64,000 bases of DNA from Streptomyces lydicus (GCF_000717345.1 NZ_JNZA01000035.1:1-64000); one strand, 5' to 3'; positions 8,641-18,672 are shown, numbered from the stretch's first letter. Numbers and translations: made by a program. Notes: generated from the sequence alone by a model not told the origin.

Positions 8641-9303
8641 TCAGCCCGCGGCGGCCCGCGGACCGGGCCGTACGCCCTCCAGGACCATGTCGACGACATC
8701 CGCGGCGAACCCCTCGGGCAGCTCCTTCCACTCGTGGAGGAGCGCGCGGGCCAGCAGCGGACCGACGAAGAGGTCGGCGAGGGTCTCCGGGTCGCGGTCG
8801 GTGCGGATCTCACCGTTGGCCATCCCGCGCCGCAGCACGTCGAGCAGCGCCTCGTGGCGGCCCCGCACCACCGTGTCGTGGTACTCGGCCCACAGCTCGG
8901 GCTGGGTCTGGACGTGGGCGACGACCGTGCGCAGCAGCGCGGAGCTGCGCCTGGCCAGGCCCCGGCGGCGCAGGAACTCCAGCAGGGAGACCAGGTCGTC
9001 GCGTACCGAGGCGCCGTCCAGCCGGGGGCCCTGGGCGTCGAGGGACCGCATCACGTCGAGCATCAGGGCGCTCTTGCCGGGCCAGCGGCGGTAGACGGTG
9101 GCCTTGCCGACGCCGGCCTCGCGTGCGATCCGCTCCATGGACAGGTCGCCTATGGAGACGCCGTCCTCGATGAGGCGCAGCACGGCCTCGATGATGGCGG
9201 AGTCGGCCGCGGCGCTGCGCGGCCGGCCGCGGCGCCCCGGGGCCGCCGGGCCCGGCCGCGTCCCGGCCGCCGCCACCTCGGGGTCCTCCGCCGCCCGGCT
9301 CAT
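8641..9303 (-). CDS. TetR family regulator coupled to the EmrB/QacA exporter
   Basis: A 220-residue TetR repressor. A helix-turn-helix lies at about residues 35-80, with [27 protein letters not shown] as recognition region, and a helical ligand-binding C-terminal domain follows. The ATG overlaps the exporter stop codon in an ATGA, so the regulator is translated from the exporter message. The perfect palindrome upstream of the exporter is its likely operator, which would give autoregulation. An N-terminal Ala/Gly/Pro extension of about 30 residues precedes the domain. Confidence 0.9.
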   Translation of the reverse strand: MSRAAEDPEVAAAGTRPGPAAPGRRGRPRSAAADSAIIEAVLRLIEDGVSIGDLSMERIAREAGVGKATVYRRWPGKSALMLDVMRSLDAQGPRLDGASVRDDLVSLLEFLRRRGLARRSSALLRTVVAHVQTQPELWAEYHDTVVRGRHEALLDVLRRGMANGEIRTDRDPETLADLFVGPLLARALLHEWKELPEGFAADVVDMVLEGVRPGPRAAAG

Positions 9304-10919
9304 CTCGCTGCGCCCGCCTTCCGCTCGTCCCGCGGCTCCGCCGGCTGCGGCGCCGGTTCCATTTTGCCCGGCAGGAACGCCAGCACGACGAGGGCACCGA
9401 CGATCGAGACCGCGGCCGAACCGAGGGCGGTGACGTGCATGGCGTGCAGGAACGCCCGGTCGGCCGCGGCGGCCAGCGGGCGGCCGGCCGGGCCCATCCC
9501 GGCCGCGAGACCGAGGGTCGCCTCGATGGACTCGCCGGCCGCGTGCCGGGCCGCGGCCGGCAGGCCGGGCAGCGCGTCGAGCCGGCCCTGGATCCGGTCG
9601 CGGTAGCTGGTGGAGAGCAGCGAGCCGAGGACCGCGACCCCGAGGGTGCCGCCGACCTGCCGGAAGACGTTGTTGAGCGCCGAGCCGGAGCCGGCCTTCT
9701 CCCGTGGCAGCGACTGCATGATCGCGACGGTGACCGGCGGCATGATGTGCGCCATCCCGGCCCCCTGGAGGAAGAACAGCGCCTCCATGACCCAGAGCGG
9801 GGTGTCGGTGTCCAGCAGCAGCAGTCCCACCATGGTGTCGGCCACCACGAACATGCTGAAGGTGCACACCGCGCGGGCGCCGAAGCGGTCCACGGCCAGC
9901 CGGGCCCGCGGCGCGAAGATCAACTGTGCCGCGGCCAGCGGCAGGATCAGCAGGCCCGCCTGCAGCGGGCTGTAGCCGCGCACGCTCTGCACGTAGAAGA
10001 CGATGAAGAACGTGACGCCCATCAGCGAGAAGAAGACCAGCGCGATGGCGGCGACGGCGGCGGAGAAGGCGGGTTTGCGGAAGTAGCCGATGTCGATCGA
10101 CGGATGGTCGCTGCGCTTCTGGTGCACCACGAACACCCCGAGCACCACCAGGCCGCCGGCGACCGTGCCGACCACCTGCGGGTCGGTGAAGTCGGCGAGC
10201 TGGCCGCCCTTGATGATCCCGTAGACCAGCAGGACCAGGCCGACGACGGACAGCAGCACCCCGGCCGGGTCCATCCGGCCGGGGGCGGGGTCCCGGGAGT
10301 CGGGCACCAGGATCAGCATCGCGGTCAGCGCGATCAGCACGATGGGGACGTTGACCAGGAAGACCGAGCCCCACCAGAAGCGGTCGAGCAGCAGACCGCC
10401 GGCGATCGGGCCGATCGCGATGGCCAGGCCCACGCCGCCGGCCCAGATGCCGATCGCCCGGGGCTGCTCGTCGCGCTCGAAGACGTTCATCAGGACGGCG
10501 AGGGTGGCCGGCATGACGAAGGCGCCGCCCAGGCCCATCACGGCACGGAAGGCGATCAGCTGAGTGGGCGAGCCGGCGAACGCGGCGAGCACCGAGCCGG
10601 CGCCGAAGACCGCCAGACCGAACAGCAGCACCTTCTTGCGGCCCAGGCGGTCCCCGAGCAGGCCGGAGGTGAACAGCAGCCCGGCGAAGACCAGCGTGTA
10701 GGCGTTGATCGCCCACTCCAGCTCACTCTGGGTGGCACCGAGACCGGTGGGGCGTGGCGTGGCGATCGTCTTCATGGCGACGTTCAGGATGGAGTTGTCC
10801 AGCACCACGATCAGCAGGCTGAGCATGAGCGTGTACAGGATCGCCCAGCGGCGGCGGTGGATGCGGTCGGGGACCTGACGGACGGGCGGCCCGCCGGGCG
10901 GGGTGGAAGAGGTGGCCAT
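9300..10919 (-). CDS. EmrB/QacA family 14-helix drug exporter
   Basis: A 539-residue major facilitator of the DHA2 class, expected to export drugs or secondary metabolites by proton antiport. It has the first-helix motif [11 protein letters not shown] (near residue 37), motif A as GDRLGRKK (near 95), and [19 protein letters not shown] (motif C, antiporter signature near 160). About 14 hydrophobic segments are present. It is first in a two-gene leftward operon with the TetR regulator (4-bp overlap), and a perfect palindrome overlaps its promoter region. Confidence 0.9.
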   Translation of the reverse strand: MATSSTPPGGPPVRQVPDRIHRRRWAILYTLMLSLLIVVLDNSILNVAMKTIATPRPTGLGATQSELEWAINAYTLVFAGLLFTSGLLGDRLGRKKVLLFGLAVFGAGSVLAAFAGSPTQLIAFRAVMGLGGAFVMPATLAVLMNVFERDEQPRAIGIWAGGVGLAIAIGPIAGGLLLDRFWWGSVFLVNVPIVLIALTAMLILVPDSRDPAPGRMDPAGVLLSVVGLVLLVYGIIKGGQLADFTDPQVVGTVAGGLVVLGVFVVHQKRSDHPSIDIGYFRKPAFSAAVAAIALVFFSLMGVTFFIVFYVQSVRGYSPLQAGLLILPLAAAQLIFAPRARLAVDRFGARAVCTFSMFVVADTMVGLLLLDTDTPLWVMEALFFLQGAGMAHIMPPVTVAIMQSLPREKAGSGSALNNVFRQVGGTLGVAVLGSLLSTSYRDRIQGRLDALPGLPAAARHAAGESIEATLGLAAGMGPAGRPLAAAADRAFLHAMHVTALGSAAVSIVGALVVLAFLPGKMEPAPQPAEPRDERKAGAAR

Positions 10920-10935
10920 AACGGCACCTTACGGC

Positions 10936-10964
10936 TTTCGATACGGATCCGTTCCGTATCGAAA
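10936..10964 (-). promoter_or_regulatory. TetR operator palindrome
   Basis: TTTCGATACGGA at 10936-10947 is exactly inverted at 10953-10964 with a 5-bp centre. It starts 17 bp upstream of the exporter ATG, where a bound TetR dimer would block transcription of the exporter-regulator pair. The 12-bp perfect arms make this a strong prediction. Confidence 0.8.
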
Positions 10965-11146
10965 CTCACGAATGGAGCAACCGCGGACCGGGACAATTCG
11001 GGGCGGGCCGCGCCGCAAACCGGGACGGGCGTCACAGCCGGCCCCGCGTCGCTCCCCTTTTCCTTTGCGCGCGGGCCGTGCCAGCATGGTGGGGAGTCCG
11101 GGGACACCGTCAGGGTGCCTCGAGATGACGAACAGGAGCCGTCACC

Positions 11147-12007
11147 ATGACGCAGCCTTCGCCTGCCCAGAAGCCGGTCCCCAAGTCGCTCTACGGGGGA
11201 ACGAGCTCGCGCCGGATCACCGTGCGCGACATCGCCGCCGCCAAGGAACGCGGCGAGAAGTGGCCCATGCTCACCGCATACGACGCGATGACCGCCTCCG
11301 TCTTCGACGAGGCCGGCATCCCCGTTCTGCTCGTCGGCGACTCGATGGGCAACTGTCACCTCGGCTACGACTCCACGGTGCCGGTCACCATGGACGAGAT
11401 CACCCTGCTGTCCGCCGCGGTCGTACGGGGCACCAAGCGCAGCCTCGTCGTCGGCGACCTGCCGTTCGGCTCGTACCAGGAAGGGCCGGTGCAGGCACTG
11501 CGCAACGCCACCCGGCTGATGAAGGAGGCCGGGGTCGGCGCCGTCAAGCTGGAGGGCGGTGAGCGCTCCGCCGACCAGGTGGAACTCCTGGTCTCCTCCG
11601 GCATCCCGGTGATGGCGCACGTCGGCCTCACCCCGCAGTCGGTCAACGCCTTCGGCGGCTACCCCGTGCAGGGCCGCGGCGAGGAAGCCGCCCAGCAACT
11701 GCTGCGGGACGCCAAGGCGGTGCAGGACGCCGGCGCGTTCGCGGTCGTCCTGGAGGCCGTACCGGCCGAGCTGGCCGCCGAGGTCACCCGTTCGCTGCAC
11801 ATCCCGACCGTCGGCATCGGCGCGGGCCTGGAGTGCGACGCGCAGGTACTGGTGTGGACCGACATGGCCGGAATGACGGCCGGCCATGTCCCGAAGTTCG
11901 TCAAGCAGTACCTGCAACTGCGAGACCTGCTCGGCGACGCGGCGAAGGCATTCGCCGAGGAGGTCGTGGGGGGCACGTTCCCTGCCGCGGCGCATACGTT
12001 CCACTGA
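11147..12007 (+). CDS. panB: Ketopantoate hydroxymethyltransferase
   Basis: 3-Methyl-2-oxobutanoate hydroxymethyltransferase transfers a hydroxymethyl group from methylene-tetrahydrofolate to alpha-ketoisovalerate, the first step of pantothenate and coenzyme A synthesis. The 286-residue TIM-barrel enzyme shows [23 protein letters not shown] with a metal-binding Asp, [14 protein letters not shown] and the late GIGAG segment. The ATG is preceded by AGGAG about 8 nt upstream. No other pantothenate gene is adjacent. It is followed by a long inverted-repeat element that contains a terminator. Confidence 0.97.
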   Translation: MTQPSPAQKPVPKSLYGGTSSRRITVRDIAAAKERGEKWPMLTAYDAMTASVFDEAGIPVLLVGDSMGNCHLGYDSTVPVTMDEITLLSAAVVRGTKRSLVVGDLPFGSYQEGPVQALRNATRLMKEAGVGAVKLEGGERSADQVELLVSSGIPVMAHVGLTPQSVNAFGGYPVQGRGEEAAQQLLRDAKAVQDAGAFAVVLEAVPAELAAEVTRSLHIPTVGIGAGLECDAQVLVWTDMAGMTAGHVPKFVKQYLQLRDLLGDAAKAFAEEVVGGTFPAAAHTFH

Positions 12008-12013
12008 GCCGAC

Positions 12014-12380
12014 CACGTTGTTGTCTGTCCCGCCGTGGTGGTTGCTCGCCGTTGCGCTTTGCGGCGCCCCCGCACGTTGTCGTCTGCGGCGCCGTGCTCG
12101 TTGCTCGCCGTGGCGCCTGCGGCGGGCGTGAGTGGTCGGGTGCGGTGCCGCTCCTCCGGACTTCGTCCTGCGGCGCGGCCCCTCCCGTAGTGGGTAGGAA
12201 AAAGGCCGGTGGGGGCGGGAGTCTTACGGACGCTCGCCCCCACCGGCCTTTGTCTGTCCACTCACGGGAGGGGCTGGACCGGAGGACGAAGTCTGGAGGG
12301 CCGGCACCGCACCCGACAACAACCCGGCCCGCCGCAGGCGCAACGGCGAGAAGGCACACGGCGGGACGGACAACAACGTG
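12014..12380. repeat. Long imperfect inverted-repeat element between panB and the DrrAB operon
   Basis: The outer 24 bp (12014-12037) are inverted at 12357-12380 with one mismatch, and similarity continues inward through TTGCTCGCCGTTGCG-like and GACTTCGTCC-like blocks to a central hairpin at 12201-12251. The left arm also contains a near-duplicate unit: CACGTTGT at about 12014 and again at about 12073, each followed by a TTGCTCGCCGT block. The right arm lacks the second unit. I see no coding sequence in the 427-bp gap. It resembles the long hairpin intergenic elements of Streptomyces; MITE-like mobility is only a possibility. Confidence 0.75.
12201..12251. terminator. Bidirectional terminator at the centre of the inverted repeat
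   Basis: AAAGGCCGGTGGGGGCG at 12201-12217 pairs perfectly with 12235-12251. The A tract on one side and T tract on the other give it the look of a Rho-independent terminator in both directions. Confidence 0.8.
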
Positions 12381-12434
12381 GGATGTCGGAAAGATGTCGG
12401 CGGCCTGTCGGTGGCCCCTGGCACCGTAAGGGGC

Positions 12435-13472
12435 ATGACGCGACAGACGATAACCACCAAGGGCGGCAACGCCGTGGAGGTGCGCGGTCTGGTCAAGCAC
12501 TTCGGCGAGGTCAAGGCCGTCGACGGGGTGGACCTGGACGTGAAGGAAGGCACCGTGCTCGGCGTGCTCGGTCCCAACGGGGCCGGCAAGACGACGCTCG
12601 TACGCTGCTTGTCCACCCTCCTGGTGCCGGACGCCGGCCACGCCGTGGTGGCGGGCTACGACGTGGTGCGCCAGCCCCGCGCGCTGCGCCGCACGATCGG
12701 CCTGACCGGGCAGTACGCCTCGGTCGACGAAAAGCTCTCCGGCTGGGAGAACCTCTACATGATCGGGCGGCTGCTCGATCTGTCCCGCAAGGACGCCCGC
12801 GGCCGCGCGGACGAGATGCTGGAGCGGTTCTCGCTGACCGAGGCCGCCAAGCGGCCCGCGGCCAAGTACTCGGGCGGTATGCGCCGGCGGCTGGACCTGG
12901 CCGCCTCGATGATCGGCCGCCCGGCCGTCCTCTATCTGGACGAGCCGACCACCGGCCTCGACCCCCGCACCCGCAACGAGGTGTGGGAGGAGGTCCAGCG
13001 GATGGTGCGCGAGGGCGCGACCGTACTGCTGACGACCCAGTACATGGAAGAGGCCGAGCAGCTGGCGAACGAACTGACCGTGATCGACCGCGGCCGGGTG
13101 ATCGCCGAGGGCCGGGTCGACGAGTTGAAGGCCAAGGTCGGCGGGCGCACCCTGCAGATCCGGCCGGCGGACGCGGGTGAGCTGGACCGGATGGTCGGCG
13201 CCATCGCGCAGGCCGGTCTGGACGGCATCGCGGGCGCGACGGCTGACCACGACGGAGGTGTGGTCAATGTCCCGATCATCAGCGACGAGCAATTGACCGC
13301 GGTGGTCGGGGTGCTCGGCGCGCGGGGCTTCGCGCTCGCCGGGATCTCCACCCATCTGCCCAGCCTGGACGAGGTGTTCCTGGCCATCACGGGCCAGAAG
13401 ACGTCCGACGCGGCGGACGGCGGCCCGGCCGGCGACGCCGCCGACCAGCAGTACGCGGAGGTGACGGCATGA
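12435..13472 (+). CDS. DrrA-type ABC exporter ATPase
   Basis: A 345-residue ATPase of the daunorubicin-resistance (DrrA) class that powers the adjacent ABC-2 permease. Walker A GPNGAGKT is at 46-53, the signature YSGGMRRRLDLA follows the Q-loop GLTGQYASVD, and Walker B LYLDEPTTGLD comes next. The C-terminal 100 residues form the extra domain typical of DrrA proteins. The chosen ATG gives the usual length; 19 more residues are open upstream but look non-coding. Its stop overlaps the permease start (ATGA). The exported compound is unknown. Confidence 0.92.
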   Translation: MTRQTITTKGGNAVEVRGLVKHFGEVKAVDGVDLDVKEGTVLGVLGPNGAGKTTLVRCLSTLLVPDAGHAVVAGYDVVRQPRALRRTIGLTGQYASVDEKLSGWENLYMIGRLLDLSRKDARGRADEMLERFSLTEAAKRPAAKYSGGMRRRLDLAASMIGRPAVLYLDEPTTGLDPRTRNEVWEEVQRMVREGATVLLTTQYMEEAEQLANELTVIDRGRVIAEGRVDELKAKVGGRTLQIRPADAGELDRMVGAIAQAGLDGIAGATADHDGGVVNVPIISDEQLTAVVGVLGARGFALAGISTHLPSLDEVFLAITGQKTSDAADGGPAGDAADQQYAEVTA

Positions 13473-14299
13473 GTGCCGCGACGATGACGGCGCCGGTGAC
13501 CAGGTCCGGTGCGGACGAGGGCCGGATCGGGCTGCGCAACAACCTGCGGCACATCGGCGCGCTGGCCCGGCGCAACGCCCTGCAGATCAAGCAGGACCCG
13601 GAGTCGATGTTCGACGTCCTGCTGATGCCGGTCATCTTCATCCTGTTGTTCGTGTACGTCTTCGGCGGCGCGATCGCCGGCAGGGGCAACCAGCAGGAGT
13701 ACGTGCAGTACCTGGTGCCCGGCATGATGGCGATGATGGGCATGAACATCGCCATGGCGGTGGGCACGGGCGTCAACGAGGACTTCCGCAAGGGCGTGAT
13801 GGACCGCTTCCGGACGATGCCCATCGCCCGGTCCTCGGTCCTGATAGCGAAGATCGTCGTCGAGATCGTCCGGATGCTGATCGCCACCACGATCCTGCTC
13901 GGCATGGGCTTCCTGCTCGGTCTGGAGATCCGTGGCAGCGTCCTGGAGTTCCTCGGCGCGATCGTGCTGGCCACCGTTTTCGGTGCGGCGCTGATGTGGA
14001 TCTTCATCCTGCTGGGACTCGCCGTGAAGACCCCGCAGGCGGTGCAGGGCATGGCGATGCTGGTGCTGATGCCGCTGCAGTTCGGCTCGTCGATCTTCGC
14101 GCCGCCGACGTCGATGCCCGGCTGGCTGGAGGGCTTCACCAAGGTCAACCCGCTGTCCAACCTGGCGGACGCGGCCCGTGCGCTGATCAACGGCCAGGGC
14201 GCGGTGGCGCATCCGGTGCTGGTCACTCTCGGCTGGGCGGTCGCCATCACGGCCGTCACCATGCCGCTCGCGGTCGCCAAGTTCCGCAGCAAGACCTGA
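13469..14299 (+). CDS. DrrB-type ABC-2 permease
   Basis: A 276-residue membrane subunit of an ABC-2 exporter, partner of the upstream DrrA-type ATPase. Six hydrophobic segments are visible after a cytoplasmic N-terminus, with the family phrases FDVLLMPVIFILLFVYVFGG, FRTMPIARSSVL and FGSSIFAPPTSMPGWL. The pair probably confers efflux-based self-protection or exports a lipid or antibiotic. Translation is likely coupled through the 4-bp overlap, and a hairpin terminates the operon. Confidence 0.92.
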   Translation: MSAATMTAPVTRSGADEGRIGLRNNLRHIGALARRNALQIKQDPESMFDVLLMPVIFILLFVYVFGGAIAGRGNQQEYVQYLVPGMMAMMGMNIAMAVGTGVNEDFRKGVMDRFRTMPIARSSVLIAKIVVEIVRMLIATTILLGMGFLLGLEIRGSVLEFLGAIVLATVFGAALMWIFILLGLAVKTPQAVQGMAMLVLMPLQFGSSIFAPPTSMPGWLEGFTKVNPLSNLADAARALINGQGAVAHPVLVTLGWAVAITAVTMPLAVAKFRSKT

Positions 14300-14304
14300 C
14301 GCGC

Positions 14305-14331
14305 GTCCCGCAGGGGGCTTCCCTGCGGGAC
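14305..14331. terminator. Terminator between DrrB and the AfsR-like gene
   Basis: GTCCCGCAGGG at 14305-14315 pairs perfectly with 14321-14331 around a 5-nt loop. It lies 6 bp after the permease stop and just before the convergent regulator's end. Confidence 0.75.
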
Positions 14332-14350
14332 GGCCTTCGCCCGGCTCGCG

Positions 14351-17300
14351 TCAGATGAGGGCGGTGGCCTCTTCGAGAGAGAGGTCACCGCCTTCGGCGT
14401 ACGCCGTCTCGAACGCGGCATCGCCCAGCAGCGCCCGGGCCTCCGCCTCCGTACGGTCCCGGTCGTCGCGCACGATCATCGCCGGTACGTGTGTCGTGCC
14501 CCGCAGGGCGTCGTACGCGCCCACCAGGCGCGCCGCGTCCGGGCCGGCCGGCGCACCGCGTACGGCCATCAACACCCGGGCGCCGGTGAGGAGCTGGACC
14601 ACCGGCAGGTCCGGGGCGACCATATGGGTCAGCCGGTCCTGAAGCATCTCCAGGGCTGACCGGATGCGCGTCAGCAGCCCCTCGTCGCGGTGCCCCTCGT
14701 CCAGGTCCAGCGAGATCATCGCGGCTTCCAGCAGCCCGACGAACAGGTCCGGGGCGCGCGGGGTGAACACCTCCCGCACGGCGTTCAGTTCGGTGCGGGC
14801 CTCGTCGTAGCGGCCCGTCATCGTCAGTCGCATGGCGAGGGTCATCCGGGCGAACGGCTCGGTGTCCCGGCCGCTGTTGCCCTTCGCGGCCTCGGCCAGC
14901 ACCTCGCGCAGCATCTGCTCGCCGACGTCCCCCTGGCCGTCCTCGATCAGCACCGCGCCCAGCCGGCAGCGCAGCAGCAGCGTCTGGCCGTGGGCCCCCA
15001 GACTCTCGGCGTGCTCCATCGCCGCCCGGTAGTCGGCCGCCGCCGGCTCGTAGGCCCCGCGCTTCTCGTGGGTCTCGGCGCGTCCGGCCAGCGCCTCGGC
15101 CGCGCCCCAGGCGTCGCCCACCCGCAGGAATATCCGCAGGGCCTCGTCGGAGTCGCGGGCGGCCTGGGACAGCACGCCGGGACGGTCGTTGAAGATCTTG
15201 GAGCGCAATTGCAGGACGTAGGCCAGCTCCCATACGTAGCCGAAGTCGCGGCAGGCGAGCACCGCGCTGTCGATCAGCGCCGCCAGCTCCTCGAAGTGGC
15301 CCGTGAGCAGCACCGCGTAGTGCCACATCACCCCGGGCACCTTGCAGGTCTGCGGCATCCCGATGCGGTACGCGGCGAGGATGCCGGCCAGCTCCTCCTG
15401 CATCTCCGGCTTGCTCAGCGCCTGGATGTCGCTGTCCATGCTGGAGAGCGCCACCAGCCGGATCTCGCGGCGGGCTTCCAGCAGCTGCTCGGGGGGCATC
15501 GGCGGCGGGGCGTCGATGGGCCGCTCGTAGAGCTCGGGGGCCGGCTCGACCGGCGGCAGGAACGGGTTGGGGCTGAGCGCCGCGACCGCGGCGGACCAGT
15601 GGCGGGCGTCGCTGCGGTGGTCGCGCAGCCACCAGAACCAGTACAGGGACAGCACCAGGCACAGCGCCTCGTGCTCGTCCCCGGCGGCGACCGCGCGGCG
15701 CAGCGCGGTGCGCAGGTTGTCGTGCTCCAGCTCCAGCTGCTCCATGGCCGCGCGCTGACCGGGGCCGCGCAGCAACGGGTCGCGGGTACGGGCCAGTTCG
15801 CGGTAGGCGACGAGGTGGCGGTGCTCGGCGGCGGCCCGCTCTCCGGCCTCGTCCAGCCGCTCGGCGGCGTACTCCCCCACGGTCTCCAGCAGCCGGTAGC
15901 GCATCTGCCCGCCGGCATCGCTGCCCGAACCGGCCGGCGCCGCCACCACCAGCGACTTGTCGATCAGCGAGCCGAGCAGGCCGGCCACCTCGTACCCCTC
16001 GACGCCGTCGCCCGCGCACACCTCTTCCGCGGCGGCCAGGTCGCAGCCGCCGGCGAAGACCGACAGCCGGCGCAGCACCGCCCGCTCGGGCTCGTCGGTC
16101 AGGTCCCAGGACCAGTCCACCACCGCCCGCAGGGTCTGCTGCCGGGGCAGCAGGGTGCGGCTGCCGTTGGTCAGGAGACGGAAGCGGTCGTCGAGCCGGT
16201 CCGCCAACTGGCGTGGGGTGAGCAACCGCAGCCGGGCGGCGGCGAGTTCGATGGCCAGCGGCAGGCCGTCCAGCCGGCGGCAGATCTCGGAGCAGGCCGC
16301 CAGGTCGTCCGCGACGCGGAAGCCGCGGCGGGCGGCGGCCCCGCGGTCGGCGAGCAGTCGCAGCGCGACCGGGTCCGGCAGCGGTTCGACGGGCCGCAGC
16401 ACCTCGCCCGGTACGGCCAGCGGCTCCCGGCTGGTGGCGAGCACGGTGACGCCCGGGCAGTCGGCCAGCAGCCGCTCGGCGAGCTGGGCGGCGGCGTCGA
16501 TCACATGCTCGCAGTTGTCGAGGACCAGCAGCATCCGGCGGCCCGCGCAGTGTTCGGCGAGCCGGCCCAGCGGGTCCAGCGCGGTCGGGTCGGTGGCGGC
16601 CCGCAGTCCGTCGGCGGTGGTGCCGCGGACGACGGTCTCGCGGGCGCCCAGCGCGGTCAGCACCGCCTCGGGCACGGTCTGCGGATCGTCCACCGGCGCC
16701 AGCTCCGCCAGCCAGACGCCGTGCGGCCAGGCGTCCGGCCGCGCGGCCGCGGCGGTCTCGGCGCCCTCCTGCGACAGCCGGGTCTTGCCGGCGCCGCCCG
16801 GCCCCAGCAGCGTCACCAGCCGGTGCTCGGCCAGATCGGACCGGATGGCCGCGAGGTCGGCCTCCCGGCCGACGAACGAGGTGAGCCGGGCACGGAGGTT
16901 ACCGGGCGGCACGGGGGCGGGGGCCGGCACGGGGGCGGGGGCCGGCGCGGGGGCGGCCGGGGCCGGGGCCGGCGCCACGGCCGGCTGCGGCCGCAGCAGT
17001 TCGCCGTGCAGGGCCCGCAGCTCCGGGCCCGGGTCGGTGCCGAGGCGGTCGGCGAGGCCGGTGCGTATCTCCTCGTAGGCCGCCAGCGCCTCCGCACCGC
17101 GTCCCGCCGCGCGCAACGCCCGCAGGCGCAGCGCCTGGAGCGGCTCGTCGAGCGGGTGGTCGCGGCACAGCGCGAGGAGCATCGGCAGCGCCCGGTCGGG
17201 GCGGCCGAGCGCCAGGTCGGCGGCGAGCCGGGTGCGCTGGACGTCCAGGCGGCGGCTCTCGGCGCGGGCCGCCTCCACGCCGGGCTCGGGCAGGTCGGCG

Positions 17301-17722
17301 AGCGCCGGACCGCGCCAGAGCCCCAGCGCGTCGTCGAGCACGGCGGCGGCGCGGGCCGGATCCGCCTCGGCGAGCGCCCGCACGCCGTCCGCCGCGAGCC
17401 GCTCGAAGCGGTGCAGATCGACGGCGTCGGGCTCGGCGCTCAGCCGGTAGCCGCCGTCGACCGAGACGATGGCGTCCCGGCCCAGCACCCGCCGCAGCCG
17501 GCCGACGAGCGCCTGGAGCGCACCGGCCGCGTCGGCCGGCGGGTCCATGCCCCAGACATCGGTGATCAGCACCTCCGGGGTCAGCGCGCGGCCGGGGCGC
17601 AGCGCCAAGGCGGCCAGCAGCGCGCGCAGGCGTGCTCCGCCGACGGCGACGGGGGTGCCGTCGGCCCGGCCGGCCTGGGTGGTGCCGAGAATTCCGTAAC
17701 GCACCGGCCCATTGTCGTTCAA
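14351..17722 (-). CDS. AfsR/SARP-like BTAD regulator with ATPase and TPR regions
   Basis: A large transcriptional regulator of about 1,120 residues. The N-terminus is an OmpR-like winged helix (ILGTTQAGRADGTPVAVGG onward, about residues 5-95), followed by a bacterial transcriptional activator domain (about 100-250). A Pro/Ala linker of about 30 residues leads to an NB-ARC-like ATPase with Walker A GPGGAGKTRL and Walker B LLVLDNCEHV, and a long helical TPR-like C-terminal half. This is the AfsR architecture. I chose the TTG at 17722 because GAAGGA lies 9-10 nt upstream; a GTG at 17704 without a ribosome site is the alternative. The target genes are unknown. Confidence 0.88.
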   Translation of the reverse strand: MNDNGPVRYGILGTTQAGRADGTPVAVGGARLRALLAALALRPGRALTPEVLITDVWGMDPPADAAGALQALVGRLRRVLGRDAIVSVDGGYRLSAEPDAVDLHRFERLAADGVRALAEADPARAAAVLDDALGLWRGPALADLPEPGVEAARAESRRLDVQRTRLAADLALGRPDRALPMLLALCRDHPLDEPLQALRLRALRAAGRGAEALAAYEEIRTGLADRLGTDPGPELRALHGELLRPQPAVAPAPAPAAPAPAPAPVPAPAPVPPGNLRARLTSFVGREADLAAIRSDLAEHRLVTLLGPGGAGKTRLSQEGAETAAAARPDAWPHGVWLAELAPVDDPQTVPEAVLTALGARETVVRGTTADGLRAATDPTALDPLGRLAEHCAGRRMLLVLDNCEHVIDAAAQLAERLLADCPGVTVLATSREPLAVPGEVLRPVEPLPDPVALRLLADRGAAARRGFRVADDLAACSEICRRLDGLPLAIELAAARLRLLTPRQLADRLDDRFRLLTNGSRTLLPRQQTLRAVVDWSWDLTDEPERAVLRRLSVFAGGCDLAAAEEVCAGDGVEGYEVAGLLGSLIDKSLVVAAPAGSGSDAGGQMRYRLLETVGEYAAERLDEAGERAAAEHRHLVAYRELARTRDPLLRGPGQRAAMEQLELEHDNLRTALRRAVAAGDEHEALCLVLSLYWFWWLRDHRSDARHWSAAVAALSPNPFLPPVEPAPELYERPIDAPPPMPPEQLLEARREIRLVALSSMDSDIQALSKPEMQEELAGILAAYRIGMPQTCKVPGVMWHYAVLLTGHFEELAALIDSAVLACRDFGYVWELAYVLQLRSKIFNDRPGVLSQAARDSDEALRIFLRVGDAWGAAEALAGRAETHEKRGAYEPAAADYRAAMEHAESLGAHGQTLLLRCRLGAVLIEDGQGDVGEQMLREVLAEAAKGNSGRDTEPFARMTLAMRLTMTGRYDEARTELNAVREVFTPRAPDLFVGLLEAAMISLDLDEGHRDEGLLTRIRSALEMLQDRLTHMVAPDLPVVQLLTGARVLMAVRGAPAGPDAARLVGAYDALRGTTHVPAMIVRDDRDRTEAEARALLGDAAFETAYAEGGDLSLEEATALI

Positions 17723-17874
17723 GGTGGGAGGTCCTTCGCCACCTGTTTCGATTTCGGGACACGTGCCGGGCCGGCGGGGCGGGTACCGGAAGACCGGTGC
17801 GCCGGGCGCCCCCGCGCGGTTACGGTCGTTGCTGCCCCTCACGAGATCCGCTGACCTTCGGGAGCCCGCCCACC

Positions 17875-18672
17875 ATGACCACAGCAATCCGGCGCGCCGA
17901 CCGCCGCGTCAGTCCGGTCTTCCTCGCGCTCGTCGCCGTCCTGGCGGTGTCGGGGTGGGCCGTGTGGAGCGGCACCCTCGCCTCGAACACCGGCTTCGCG
18001 GTGTTCCTGTTCGTGGTGTCCGGCTGGGTGGTCTCGCTGTGCCTGCACGAGTACGCCCACGCCCGCACCGCGCTGCACAGCGGTGACATCTCCGTCGAGG
18101 CCAAGGGCTACCTCACGCTGAACCCGCTCAAGTACACCCATGCGCTGCTGAGCATCGTGCTACCGGTGATCTTCGTGATCCTGGGCGGCATCGGGCTGCC
18201 GGGCGGCGCGGTGTTCATCGAGCGCGCCCGGATCAAGGGGCGCTGGCGGCACAGTCTGATCTCGGCGGCCGGGCCGCTGACCAACATCGTCTTCGCCGCG
18301 GTGTGCACCGCCCCGTTCTGGCTGCACGGGCTGGAGGGCGTCCCGACGACGTTCCGCTTCGCGCTGGCGTTCCTGGCGCTGCTCCAGGTCACGGCCGCCC
18401 TGCTGAACTTCGTCCCGGTGCCCGGGCTCGACGGCTACGGCGTGATCGAGCCCTGGCTGTCACCGGGGCTGCGCCGGCAGGTGGAGCCGTTCGCGCCGTT
18501 CGGACTGCTCGCGGTCTTCGGACTGCTGTGGGTGCCCGAGGTCAACCAGGTCTTCTTCGACCTGGTGGACGTCATCCTGCGCGGCCTGGGCGTGTCCCGC
18601 TTCGACACCTACTTCGGCCAGGAGTTCTTCCGCTTCTGGCAGGGCGCGCCGCAGGTGCCGCAGGTCTACTAG
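17875..18672 (+). CDS. Site-2 protease family (M50) membrane metalloprotease
   Basis: A 265-residue intramembrane zinc protease. The zinc site HEYAH is at residues 58-62 inside a hydrophobic segment, and the third ligand is the Asp of NFVPVPGLDG (about residue 186). Roughly six membrane segments are present and there is no PDZ domain, which places it in the compact M50 subgroup. Such proteases cut membrane-bound regulators, but no anti-sigma factor is adjacent. It diverges from the AfsR-like gene. GGGAG precedes the ATG. Confidence 0.9.
   Translation: MTTAIRRADRRVSPVFLALVAVLAVSGWAVWSGTLASNTGFAVFLFVVSGWVVSLCLHEYAHARTALHSGDISVEAKGYLTLNPLKYTHALLSIVLPVIFVILGGIGLPGGAVFIERARIKGRWRHSLISAAGPLTNIVFAAVCTAPFWLHGLEGVPTTFRFALAFLALLQVTAALLNFVPVPGLDGYGVIEPWLSPGLRRQVEPFAPFGLLAVFGLLWVPEVNQVFFDLVDVILRGLGVSRFDTYFGQEFFRFWQGAPQVPQVY

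Noticed and set aside
9435..11150. 571-codon plus-strand reading frame opposite the EmrB/QacA exporter
   Set aside because: Composition is that of a shadow frame (Asp, Gln, His, Arg runs) and it crosses a perfect operator.
16892..16975. Pro/Ala repeat in the AfsR-like gene as a possible frameshift or insertion site
   Set aside because: The repeat keeps the frame and links two recognised domains, so it is a normal inter-domain linker.
14690..17854. 1,054-codon plus-strand reading frame opposite the AfsR-like gene
   Set aside because: Antisense shadow: rich in Gln, Gly, Arg and Val with no motifs, while the opposite strand has Walker A, Walker B and DNA-binding motifs.
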